NCBI GenBank assembly: GCA_019234175.1
Contig: JAFALP010000425.1
Span: 1-7,150 of the forward strand
Direction of reading: 5' to 3'
Source of the DNA: Actinomycetota bacterium
GTDB taxonomy: Bacteria > Actinomycetota > Thermoleophilia > Gaiellales > Gaiellaceae
Length of the DNA stretch: 7,150 nucleotides
Below the pieces are notes generated by a model. That model saw nothing but the letters and a program-made list of their open reading frames with translations. It did no database searches and was not told the DNA's origin. Both the position numbers and the translations under genes were made by a program. Below are positions 1 to 6,552 of the stretch, piece by piece (within the stretch, counting starts at the first letter, position 1; the number at the start of each line of letters is the position of its first letter).

Positions 1-515
1 ACGGCCAGCTCGAGGCGCTCGACGACGTCGACCGTCTCGAGCAGCTCGACGCGCTGTGCGAACGAGATGTCGGGCGCGTACGCGCACGTGTCTGCGAGCG
101 CGCCGGCCTCGGTGATGGAGCGCAGGAACTGGCCGATGCGCTCGTCCGCGTCGCGCAGCTCGAGGATCTCCTCGACCACGGCGCGGTACTCGCGCTCCAG
201 CTCGCGCGTCTTGACGGGGGCCGGGTTCTCGTCCTCGATCTCCTCCACCTCGACGCGCAGGTTCCCCTGCGAGTCGCTGTGGGCGGCGCCGATGACGCCG
301 CGGTGCAGGCCGGTCAGGACGACGGCGGTGCCGGCCCGGCGAGGCAGGCGGACACGCTCGTCCACCCGGGCGACGGTGCCGACCTTCGCGTACTCCTGCC
401 CGTGCTGTGGCACGAGCAGCACTTCATCCTCGTCCCCGGTCTCGACCGTCAGGGTGACGGTCATCCCCGGGAAGACGACGGTGTCCTCGAGCGGGACGAG
501 CAATAGGTCAGTCAC
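1..515 (-). CDS. lon: ATP-dependent Lon protease, N-terminal part (runs off the left edge)
   Basis: Translating the minus strand from a GTG at 513-515 gives 171 uninterrupted codons to the window edge. The protein starts MTDLLLVPLEDTVVFPGMTV, which matches the opening beta-strand of the Lon substrate-binding N-domain (family pattern: LPL-RDTVLFPGM). It continues with the acidic strand region (LRVEVEEIEDE, about residues 93-103). A helical segment follows that ends in SFAQRVELLETVDVVERLEL, the characteristic 'QxLLETxDVxERL' stretch of the Lon N-domain. Lon is a cytosolic AAA+ serine protease that degrades misfolded and regulatory proteins. Its ATPase and protease domains would lie beyond position 1 and are not seen here. 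A GGAG ribosome site lies at 526-529, 10 nt from the GTG, which is slightly long. The alternative is a short stand-alone LON-domain protein of about 210 aa. The helical part favours full-length Lon, but the truncation prevents proof. Confidence 0.87.
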   Translation of the reverse strand, partial: MTDLLLVPLEDTVVFPGMTVTLTVETGDEDEVLLVPQHGQEYAKVGTVARVDERVRLPRRAGTAVVLTGLHRGVIGAAHSDSQGNLRVEVEEIEDENPAPVKTRELEREYRAVVEEILELRDADERIGQFLRSITEAGALADTCAYAPDISFAQRVELLETVDVVERLELA

Positions 516-539
516 GGTTCAGAATCTCCAATCGTGTAC

Positions 540-560
540 TAGGTATCGCAATTGTACCTA
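540..560. repeat. Perfect inverted repeat TAGGTA-N9-TACCTA over the lon -10 box
   Basis: The arms are 540-545 (TAGGTA) and 555-560 (TACCTA), exact reverse complements separated by 9 bp, and CAATTG lies inside the spacer. The candidate lon -10 box (551-556) falls within the repeat. A protein bound here would therefore block RNA polymerase, which is the usual geometry of a repressor operator. It does not match the HspR HAIR element (CTTGAGT-N7-ACTCAAG) known from actinobacterial heat-shock genes, nor CIRCE. It could act on lon, on the divergent esterase, or on both. Six-base arms can arise by chance, so this is a candidate only. Confidence 0.35.
551..556 (-). promoter_or_regulatory. Candidate -10 box of the lon promoter
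   Basis: On the minus strand this reads TACAAT, a 5/6 match to the sigma-70/HrdB consensus. It lies 35 nt upstream of the lon GTG. A start site about 7 nt downstream would leave a leader of roughly 28 nt that includes the GGAG at 526-529. No good -35 hexamer is seen at the expected distance (TGGGGC at 574-579), so the call rests on the -10 and its position alone. Confidence 0.45.
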
Positions 561-624
561 CGTGATAACGCCTGCCCCACGAGCCGTAATCCCCGCTCAA
601 CCATGCGGCTGCGACCCTAGGAGC

Positions 625-1449
625 ATGCGTGCCCTCCTCCTCGCCGCCGCCCTTCTGCCGGGCTGGACGCACGTCCGGACGGGCATCGACGGGGGCACGG
701 TCTGGGTCGGCCAGATCCCGAACACGGTGGTGGCGGACACCCGGGACAGCGCCGTGTACCTCCCGCCCGGCTTCGACCCGGCGAAGAAGTACCCGGTCGT
801 GTATCTCCTCCACGGCCTGCGTGGGGACCCGTCCGAGTTCTGGGACGCCCTCGACATCGCCGACGTCGCCGACCAGGAGATCGAGTCGAACGAGGCGCCG
901 CCGTTCATCGCCGTCATGCCGGTGGGCGGGCCGGTCGTCCACCCCAGTCGGGGCGAGTGGGCGGGCGTGTGGGAGGACTACGTGGTCGACGACGTCGTCC
1001 CGTGGACGGACGACACGCTGCCGGTCGTCGCGACGGCGCACGACCGCGCGCTCGAAGGGCTGTCGGCCGGCGGCTACGGCGCCATGGATATCGGGCTCCG
1101 CCATCCCGGCCTGTTCGGGACGCTCGGGTCGTGGGCCGGATACTTCGCGCCCGTGTTCAAGGACGGGCCGTTCGCCAAGGCGACGCCGGCGTATCTCGCC
1201 GCGCACACGCCGACGCTCCTCGTCCGCGAGGAGGCGGCGGAGCTGCGGCGCGACCGGACGCGCTTCTACATCTCCGTCGGCGGCAACCACGGCGACGTGA
1301 TGACCACCTACTCCCTGTCGTTCGCGCACGAGCTGCAAGCGCTGCAGCTGCCGCACGAGTTGTGGCGCCTACCGGTGGTCGAGACGGGGCACTTCTGGGG
1401 CTCGACGCTTCCGTCCGCGCTCGCGTACGCCGCCGCGGGCTTCTACTGA
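625..1449 (+). CDS. Putative esterase, alpha/beta-hydrolase of the esterase D / antigen 85 type
   Basis: A 274-aa protein with the layout of the putative esterase family (Pfam 'Esterase', PF00756: esterase D, enterochelin esterase, mycolyltransferases). Visible marks are YLPPGFDPAKKYPVVYLLHG, with His63-Gly64 as the oxyanion-hole segment. The nucleophile elbow is GLSAGGYGA, with Ser147. GGNHGD (Asp224) is the likely acid region. GHFW (His256) is the likely catalytic His. It should hydrolyse an ester or transfer an acyl group; the substrate is unknown. The N-terminus MRALLLAAALLPGW is short and hydrophobic, so it may be a weak signal peptide, though no clear cleavage site is seen. The ATG at 625 was chosen because this segment starts there. 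The AGGAG at 619-623 is only 1 nt from it, which is unusually close. An in-frame GTG at 562 would add a 21-residue extension with no signal-like character. The 3' end overlaps the convergent SnoaL-like gene by 7 nt. Confidence 0.85.
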   Translation: MRALLLAAALLPGWTHVRTGIDGGTVWVGQIPNTVVADTRDSAVYLPPGFDPAKKYPVVYLLHGLRGDPSEFWDALDIADVADQEIESNEAPPFIAVMPVGGPVVHPSRGEWAGVWEDYVVDDVVPWTDDTLPVVATAHDRALEGLSAGGYGAMDIGLRHPGLFGTLGSWAGYFAPVFKDGPFAKATPAYLAAHTPTLLVREEAAELRRDRTRFYISVGGNHGDVMTTYSLSFAHELQALQLPHELWRLPVVETGHFWGSTLPSALAYAAAGFY

Positions 1450-1853
1450 TCCTCGAGGCCGGCGGCGGCGAGCGCGGCGCCGAGATGCGGATGCTCCTCG
1501 ACGCGCGCGACGCGCCCCTCGTGCGTCGTCACGACGGCGGCGTAGCGGCCGACGAGATAGAAGCGCCGCGACTGCAGCGGGCGCTCGTCGGTCTCGTCCG
1601 GCTCGATGCGCGAGAAGCGCATGCTGATGACGACGCGGTCGCCGACGCCGATGCAGCGGTCGACGGTGACGTGGTACCCCTCCGCGACGCGTTCCTGCAG
1701 GATCAGCAGGACGTCGTCGCGGTCGAACGCGCCCTCCGCCTCGGCGCCGACCCACTCCACCTCGGGGTCGAGCATCTCCTCGATCGCCTCCAGGTCGCCG
1801 GCGACGAACGCGCGGTATCCGCGCAGAAGCAGATCGACCCCTTCCTGACTCAC
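1443..1853 (-). CDS. SnoaL-like / NTF2-fold protein
   Basis: A 136-aa protein starting at GTG 1851-1853 (MSQEGVDLLLRGYRAFVAGD). The features are those of the SnoaL-like polyketide cyclase / NTF2-like superfamily. There is an N-terminal helix with the pattern YRAFxxGDLEAIEEMLDPEVEW (Trp34), then antiparallel strands (VISMRFS, RRFYLVGRYAAVVTTHEGRVARVEEHP), and the total length is typical. Members of this fold are cyclases, isomerases, small-molecule binders or proteins of unknown role, so no reaction can be assigned. A GAGGGA ribosome site at 1859-1864 supports the start over longer in-frame extensions, whose sequence is arginine-rich and unlike the family. The gene lies 169 nt downstream of the ABC ATPase on the same strand. 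It may be read through from that operon or have its own promoter. Its stop codon lies inside the esterase gene's last codons on the other strand. Confidence 0.8.
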   Translation of the reverse strand: MSQEGVDLLLRGYRAFVAGDLEAIEEMLDPEVEWVGAEAEGAFDRDDVLLILQERVAEGYHVTVDRCIGVGDRVVISMRFSRIEPDETDERPLQSRRFYLVGRYAAVVTTHEGRVARVEEHPHLGAALAAAGLEDQ

Positions 1854-1880
1854 GGGCGTCCCTCGCCGGCATCGGCTCCC

Positions 1881-1897
1881 GCCGCGCGAAGCGCGGC
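1881..1897. repeat. Perfect 7-bp hairpin GCCGCGC-GAA-GCGCGGC
   Basis: Arms at 1881-1887 and 1891-1897 are exact reverse complements around a 3-nt GAA loop (TTC on the minus strand). No T-tract follows on either strand, so this is not a classical intrinsic terminator. On the minus strand it would form in the leader of the SnoaL-like mRNA, 28 nt upstream of the start codon, where a strong stem could affect translation or RNA stability. It could also be a by-product of the GC content. Confidence 0.4.
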
Positions 1898-1980
1898 TCC
1901 GCCGACGCCTGACGACGCTCGCGGCAGGATGCTGCGCGCGCGTCGCTTGTCCGTACTCGGTGTACTGTCCTGCGCGCCGC

Positions 1981-2003
1981 GCGCTTGCATCCTTTGCGAG
2001 CGC
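1981..2003 (-). terminator. Possible weak terminator hairpin after the ABC operon
   Basis: The arms 1981-1988 and 1996-2003 are complementary at 7 of 8 positions around a 7-nt loop. The one imperfect pair is C-A on the minus strand and would be a G-U wobble on the plus strand. It lies 20 nt past the ATPase stop codon. No U-tract follows, so if it slows transcription it would be of the tract-less kind often proposed in GC-rich bacteria. Weak evidence. Confidence 0.25.
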
Positions 2004-2022
2004 CGCCCGAGGAACACCCGTT

Positions 2023-3516
2023 TCACGCCGCGAGCGTAGCGAGCGGGACCTCGGCCTGAGCGTGCTCGATGAGCACGGGGTCGTGCGTCGCACAGACGAT
2101 GGCGGCGCCGGTCGTGCGCGCGAGCTCGGCGAAGAGCGCGCCGACGGAACGCGCGTTGGCCTCGTCGAGCCTTGCCGTCGGCTCGTCTGCGAGGAGGAGC
2201 GCAGGCTTCGCCGCGAGAGCGCGCGCGACGGCGACGCGCTGCCGTTCCCCCATCGAAAGACGCGCGACGCGCTGGTCGGCGAGCTCCTCGAGGCCGACGG
2301 CGGCGAGCGTGCGGCCGGCGTCCCCGGCGACCCCGCGCAGCTCGAGCGCGAGCTCGATCGTCTCGCGCGCGGTGAGGAACGGGACGAGGTCCGTTCCCTG
2401 CGTGACGACGCCGATGCTGCGTCGGCGCAGGAGCGCGAGCTGCGTCGCGTCGAGGCCGCCGAGATCCTGTCCGAGCACGCGCACCTGACCGGCGGTGGGC
2501 CGGTCGAGCCCGGCGAGGAGCTGGAGCAGCGTCGACTTGCCGGAGCCGGATGGTCCGGTGATTGCCGACAGCCGGCCGGCTCCGAGCGAGAAGGACACGT
2601 CGTGGAACACGCGGGTCGCGCGCGCGCCGCGGCCGTGCACCTTCTCCAGGCCGACGACCTCGGCGACGACGGCGTCGCTGCTCGCGTCGGCCGGCGGCGC
2701 GACCGGCTCGCGCGCGGCCGTGAGCGTATGCACGAACACGCCGCCCGAGCGCGGCTCGAGGCGGGCGCGAGTGGTCGCGCCGAGCAGCTCCTCGGGGATG
2801 CGGATCCAGCCGCCGCGATTGACGACGGCGTCCCCGTCGTCGGCGCTGATGCGTCCGTCGCGCACCTGTACGACGCGATCCGCGACCACCGCCGACTCGG
2901 GATCGTGGCTGACGACGAGCGTCGTCACGCCCGCCTCTGCGGAGAGGTCGCGGATGAGCGCGTAGATCTGCGCCGCGTTGGCGGCGTCGAGCTCGCCCGT
3001 CGGCTCGTCCGCGATGAAGAGCCGCGGCCGGTGCGCGAGCGCGGCGCACAACGCGACGCGTTGCTGCTGGCCGCCGGAGAGCTCGCCCGGGCGGGCGTCG
3101 CGCTTGTCCGCGAGGCCGACCCGGTCGAGAAGCCTGTCGGCGGTGCGCGCGCATTCCTGCGGATCGGCGCCGAGCAGCTCGAGACGAAGCGCGACGAGGT
3201 CGTGCGCCGTCAGCTCCGGTGCGAGTGCGCGCACGTAGTGCTGGTCGGCATAGCCCAGCGTGCGCGAGCGGTACTCGGCGAGCGCGCGGCCGCGCAGCGT
3301 GCGGAGGTCCTGCTCGAAGACGCGCACGGTCCCGGCGGACGGGCGCTCGAGCCCAGCGAGGATGCGCAGCAGCGTGCTCTTGCCCGAGCCGCTCGGCCCG
3401 AAGACGACCACGAGCTCGCCCTCCTCGATCTCGAGCGAGAGCCCTTGCAGCGCCGCCGCGGCCCCTTCCTCGGAGGGGTAGATGCGGAAGAGGTCGGTGG
3501 CGGCGACGGCGCTCAT
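2023..3516 (-). CDS. ABC transporter ATP-binding protein with two fused nucleotide-binding domains
   Basis: 497 aa, cytoplasmic energy-coupling subunit for the adjacent FtsX-type permease; both halves resemble the LolD/MacB/FtsE class. NBD1 (about 1-215): Walker [10 protein letters not shown] 40-48, Q-loop Gln92, signature LSGGQ 146-150, Walker B LFIADE 166-171, H-loop His204. Linker (about 216-290) contains an AbrB-like stretch near 231-254. NBD2 (about 291-497): Walker [10 protein letters not shown] 321-329, Q-loop Gln373, signature LSMGE 420-424, Walker B LLLADE 440-445, H-loop His478. Catalytic Glu171 and Glu445 and both His are intact, but the second signature has Met in place of the first Gly. 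Family members usually carry a single NBD (about 225-250 aa) and dimerise, so the fusion is the notable point. The ATG at 3514-3516 overlaps the permease stop codon (ATGA), and a GGGGAGGA ribosome site lies at 3521-3528, which implies translational coupling. Confidence 0.93.
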   Translation of the reverse strand: MSAVAATDLFRIYPSEEGAAAALQGLSLEIEEGELVVVFGPSGSGKSTLLRILAGLERPSAGTVRVFEQDLRTLRGRALAEYRSRTLGYADQHYVRALAPELTAHDLVALRLELLGADPQECARTADRLLDRVGLADKRDARPGELSGGQQQRVALCAALAHRPRLFIADEPTGELDAANAAQIYALIRDLSAEAGVTTLVVSHDPESAVVADRVVQVRDGRISADDGDAVVNRGGWIRIPEELLGATTRARLEPRSGGVFVHTLTAAREPVAPPADASSDAVVAEVVGLEKVHGRGARATRVFHDVSFSLGAGRLSAITGPSGSGKSTLLQLLAGLDRPTAGQVRVLGQDLGGLDATQLALLRRRSIGVVTQGTDLVPFLTARETIELALELRGVAGDAGRTLAAVGLEELADQRVARLSMGERQRVAVARALAAKPALLLADEPTARLDEANARSVGALFAELARTTGAAIVCATHDPVLIEHAQAEVPLATLAA

Positions 3517-6506
3517 CGCGTCCTCCCCGCGGCGGCGACGGCGGCGGCGGTCGATCCAGCCGCGAGCCCGGCCAGTGCGATCGCGACGACCGGCCAGTCG
3601 AACACGAGCTGCAGCGGAGGCAGCGGCGACCCTGCGCCGGCGGTCACCGCGACCACGGCGACGACGAGCGCGCTCACGACCGCACCTGCGGCGATCCCCC
3701 CGGCGATGCCGACGGCAGCCACCGTCTCGGCGCGCAGGACGAGATGTCGGCGGATCTCGGCCGGCGTCACTCCCTGCGCCGACAGGTCGAGGAGGTCGCC
3801 GCTCTCGTCGCGGCGGTCGCCGACGACGCCGAGCAGCACACCGACGCCGGCGAGGACGAGGCCGACGATCGCCGCCACGAGCAGAAGCGCGAGCGAGCCG
3901 CGCGCGAGCGGGTCGCCGCGCAGCGACGCCTGCGTCGCGCGCTGCGACTCGACGGTCAGCGACGGGTAGTGTGGCCGCGCGGGCGAGCTCAGCCAGATCT
4001 CGCTCGCGGTCGCCGTCCCCGGCTCGATCGTGTTCGCCGCCGTCAGCCACGTGGGCAGGTCGGCGACGACGAGGCTGCCGTCCACGGAGGGGAAGTGGTT
4101 CGCCACGCCGACGATCTGTCCCTCGATCGTCTCGTCCTCGACGTGCAGCGGCAGCGTCCCGCCTGGGCCCGCGGCGCGCGCGAGGTCCGGCGAGACGACG
4201 ACGGGCACCGGCGCGCCTTCCAGCGGTTCCTTCGGACGTACGATCGCGTCGGCCGCGCGGTTGACCGCGTAGCGCACGGTCGTCCCGTGGACGTGCACGC
4301 CGTTCTCGCCGATCCATCCGGCGAAGCGGCGGTCGAGGCGCAGCGTGCCGACGGACGAGTCGTTCACGGAGAGCGAGGTGCCGCTCTCGCGGTGGCCGGC
4401 GACGAACGCCGCCGTCTGCGGGAAGGAGAGCCGCATGGCGACGACGCGACCGCCGCGCGCCGCCGGCGGCACGTCGACGGAGACGTCGTGCGTCCCGCGC
4501 GCGAGCTCGCCGAGCGTCAGCAGCGTGAAGTCGCCGCGGCGGTCGAGGACGTTGAGCTGGATGCCGACGCGGTCGCCGGTGACGGTGACGGGAACCGTCA
4601 TTCGCGGCGCTGCCGCGGGGAGGTCGAAGCCGCGGAGGCGCGGCGTGACCGGCGGGTTCAGCTCTTTCGCGAGCGCCGCGGGCGATTGCGTGGAGAAGTC
4701 GGAGCGCCAGCCGTCGGTGCGCGGGATCTCGGCGGCGGGGAGCGCGAGCAGCGTGAAGTCGATCCCCTGGTTGGCGGTGATGTAGCCGTCGTCGCGCAGC
4801 ACCGGCGCGCCGACGCCCGGCGGAACGGCCTGCTGCACGGTGACGAGCTTGTTCAGGTTCTCCTCCAGGACGTACCGCGCGGGGACGGCGTAGCGCGCCT
4901 GCTCCGTCTCGCCTCGCTGCAGCGTCGCGCGGTACGAGAAGCCGAACAGCGCGACGCCGACGGCGAGGACGAAGAAGACGACGGTGACGAGCACGCGGCC
5001 GGGCGAGCGCGCGAGCGAGAGGAGCGCGAGGCGGACCGACGGCGGGCCGCGGCGACCGATGCGCTCGAGCACGCGCAGCGCCGGCGACAGGAGCCGCGCG
5101 GCGGCAACGGCGAGGACGAACAGCACGAGCCCGGGCAGGAGCAAGAGGAACACGCCTGCGCCGCCGCCGGAGGCGAGGCTCGTCGTGTCCGTCTTCCCGC
5201 GCGCGAGCGCGAGCAGCACGGCGGCGAGCGCGCCGAGCGCGGCCACGTCGGCGGCGGTGACGCGCAGGCCCCCGAACGAGACGTGCTCGACGCGCAGCGC
5301 GGCGAGCATCACCGCCCCCGTCAGCGCAACGAGCGCGACGGCGATCCCGAGAGCGCGCCACGTCAGGAGCGCGTGCTCGGCGACGAGCCAGCCGGGCGAA
5401 CCGAGATGCCGCGCGAGGAGCGCGCCGGCGCCGCTTCCCGCGAGCCAGCCGACGACGCTCGCGGCGAGCGTGATGCCCGCGACCTCCGCCGCCGTCACGA
5501 GCAGGATCTGACCGCGGCGCGCGCCGAACCACACGAGGCGGCGGCGCGTCGCGTCCTGCTCCGTGCGCAGGCGCGTGGACGCGAGGACGGCGAACCCGAG
5601 GAGGAGCACTGCCGCGTCGCCGCCGAGGACGAGCAGGCGCTCGCCGGCGACGCGGCTCGTCGCGCGCACCTGCGCGATCGTCTCCAGCGGGCCCTGCACG
5701 GTGAAGATGTCGCTCTTCTCCTCCAGCTGCGACTGCGCGCGGTTGATGCGCGTGTCGAGGCTCGCGAGGTCCCAGTCGTGGACCGCGCTCGGCGCGACGG
5801 GCACGATCCAGCCGTACGTGCGCGCGATCAGCGACGCGTCGGGCAGCGGCGTCCGCTCGAAGGCGGAGACGCCGTCGGCCAGGAGGATGGGCGGCCGGTT
5901 CGAGCCGGCAGCGGCGAAGTACGCCGACAGCGGTGCGCCCGCGCGGAACGTGGCGCGGCCGACGACGTGCAGGAACGGCAGCTTCGGGGCCGCCGGCCGC
6001 CCGCCGATCTGCACCACCTCGCAGTCCGCCGGCGTGCACGCGTGCGGCATCCGGCCGCTGCGGAGGACGAGCCAGTGCGAGAGCCCGTCGACTGCGCCGA
6101 GGTTCACGAACGCGCCGCCCCACGTCGCCTGGCGGAACACCTCGACTGCGAACGCGGGATGGTGCAGCACCGGCTCCAGCGCGTTGCGCGCGAGCGAGTC
6201 GAGTTGCGGGAACGTGAGGCTCGACTGCGCAGGGACGCCGCTCCACACCGCCTGCACCGCGCGGTCGGACGGCTGCAAGCCCGCCAGCGCGCGCTGCACG
6301 GCGCGGTCCTGGACCGCGACGGAGCCGACCGCGGTCATCGCGAGGAAGCCGGCGCCGACGGCGATGCCGAGCGCGACGAGGAGGTTGCTGCGCCAGTGCG
6401 CGCGGAGCCGGATCCAGGCGAGCCGCACCGGCACGACGAGCCGCCGCCCCGACGCCCCGGGCAGGCGGCGCGCGGCCGCGTCCGGCGCGTACGAGCTGCC
6501 TTCCAC
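3513..6506 (-). CDS. Double-FtsX ABC transporter permease, about 10 membrane segments
   Basis: 997 aa, FtsX/MacB/LolCE-class integral membrane subunit. Hydrophobic segments by eye: 41-64, 291-311, 334-356, 385-404, 418-436, 449-471, 503-523, 871-895, 926-956 and 971-993. This gives two FtsX units, each one helix, a large outside domain and three helices, joined by two extra helices (418-471). Extracytoplasmic domains are about 65-288 and 525-868. The only two cysteines of the protein are Cys157 and Cys162, in RSGRMPHACTPADCEVV of the first outside domain, and probably form a disulfide. Such transporters move lipids or peptides, or act mechanically on cell-wall enzymes; the substrate here is unknown. 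The GTG at 6504-6506 has GAGG only 2 nt upstream (6509-6512), but a promoter placed almost on the start codon makes a leaderless mRNA plausible. Another GTG about 23 codons in, just before the conserved LAWIRLRAHWR region, is the main alternative. Its stop overlaps the ATPase start by 4 nt. Confidence 0.92.
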   Translation of the reverse strand: MEGSSYAPDAAARRLPGASGRRLVVPVRLAWIRLRAHWRSNLLVALGIAVGAGFLAMTAVGSVAVQDRAVQRALAGLQPSDRAVQAVWSGVPAQSSLTFPQLDSLARNALEPVLHHPAFAVEVFRQATWGGAFVNLGAVDGLSHWLVLRSGRMPHACTPADCEVVQIGGRPAAPKLPFLHVVGRATFRAGAPLSAYFAAAGSNRPPILLADGVSAFERTPLPDASLIARTYGWIVPVAPSAVHDWDLASLDTRINRAQSQLEEKSDIFTVQGPLETIAQVRATSRVAGERLLVLGGDAAVLLLGFAVLASTRLRTEQDATRRRLVWFGARRGQILLVTAAEVAGITLAASVVGWLAGSGAGALLARHLGSPGWLVAEHALLTWRALGIAVALVALTGAVMLAALRVEHVSFGGLRVTAADVAALGALAAVLLALARGKTDTTSLASGGGAGVFLLLLPGLVLFVLAVAAARLLSPALRVLERIGRRGPPSVRLALLSLARSPGRVLVTVVFFVLAVGVALFGFSYRATLQRGETEQARYAVPARYVLEENLNKLVTVQQAVPPGVGAPVLRDDGYITANQGIDFTLLALPAAEIPRTDGWRSDFSTQSPAALAKELNPPVTPRLRGFDLPAAAPRMTVPVTVTGDRVGIQLNVLDRRGDFTLLTLGELARGTHDVSVDVPPAARGGRVVAMRLSFPQTAAFVAGHRESGTSLSVNDSSVGTLRLDRRFAGWIGENGVHVHGTTVRYAVNRAADAIVRPKEPLEGAPVPVVVSPDLARAAGPGGTLPLHVEDETIEGQIVGVANHFPSVDGSLVVADLPTWLTAANTIEPGTATASEIWLSSPARPHYPSLTVESQRATQASLRGDPLARGSLALLLVAAIVGLVLAGVGVLLGVVGDRRDESGDLLDLSAQGVTPAEIRRHLVLRAETVAAVGIAGGIAAGAVVSALVVAVVAVTAGAGSPLPPLQLVFDWPVVAIALAGLAAGSTAAAVAAAGRTR

Positions 6507-6552
6507 CGCCTCGGACGATAGTCGCGTCCTGCTTCGGGTAACAAGACGGGCG
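6507..6552. other. 46-bp divergent intergenic region, ABC operon / receiver gene
   Basis: The permease (minus) and receiver (plus) start codons are only 46 bp apart. The candidate minus-strand promoter occupies most of this space. For the plus strand, TAACAA (6539-6544, weak -10) would start transcription near 6551, 2 nt before the ATG. No good plus-strand -35 or strong ribosome site is seen (GACGGG at 6545-6550 is weak). Confidence 0.5.
6515..6544 (-). promoter_or_regulatory. Candidate promoter of the ABC transporter operon
   Basis: On the minus strand, TTGTTA (6539-6544, 4/6 match to the -35 consensus) is followed after 18 bp by TATCGT (6515-6520, 4/6 match to the -10, TANNNT type). A start site about 7 nt downstream falls near 6508, only a base or two before the GTG at 6506. 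The transcript would then be leaderless or almost so, which is common in actinobacteria. This fits the poorly spaced GAGG. Confidence 0.5.

Larger units (their letters stand above)
516..624. other. Divergent intergenic region between lon and the esterase gene
   Basis: This is 109 bp of non-coding DNA, and its left half (516-570) is clearly richer in A/T than the rest of the window. It holds the lon ribosome site, the candidate lon -10 box and the inverted repeat listed separately. For the plus-strand esterase I see no convincing -10 or -35. A TANNNT pattern is absent on the plus strand in the AT-rich half. Confidence 0.6.
1854..2022. other. Non-coding gap between ABC ATPase and SnoaL-like gene
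   Basis: 169 bp without a supportable gene. It contains a perfect GC hairpin (1881-1897), a second imperfect hairpin (1981-2003), and a paired GTAC/GTCC motif (1949-1970). Long open frames cross it, but their translations are arginine-rich and low in complexity, as expected from the base composition. Confidence 0.6.

Noticed and set aside
67..624. 186-codon N-terminal extension of the esterase frame
   Set aside because: It is antisense to the Lon N-domain, Ser/Thr/Arg-rich and without a domain. The esterase fold starts after 625.
508..1356. 282-residue minus-strand frame opposite the esterase
   Set aside because: Arg/Val/Asp-rich shadow with no recognisable motif. The plus-strand frame has the catalytic Ser and His motifs.
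957..2039. 360-residue plus-strand frame crossing the esterase, SnoaL-like gene and gap
   Set aside because: It overlaps two better-supported genes, and its translation looks like a compositional artefact.
1960..3969. 669-residue open frame on the plus strand opposite the ATPase
   Set aside because: It is antisense to an ATPase with complete Walker, signature and H-loop motifs. The composition is that of a GC-bias shadow.
3219..6521. 1100-residue open frame on the plus strand opposite the permease
   Set aside because: Its translation is an Arg/Ala/Asp/Glu-rich low-complexity sequence with no domain. It mirrors the GC bias of the real minus-strand permease, whose membrane segments and FtsX layout are clear.
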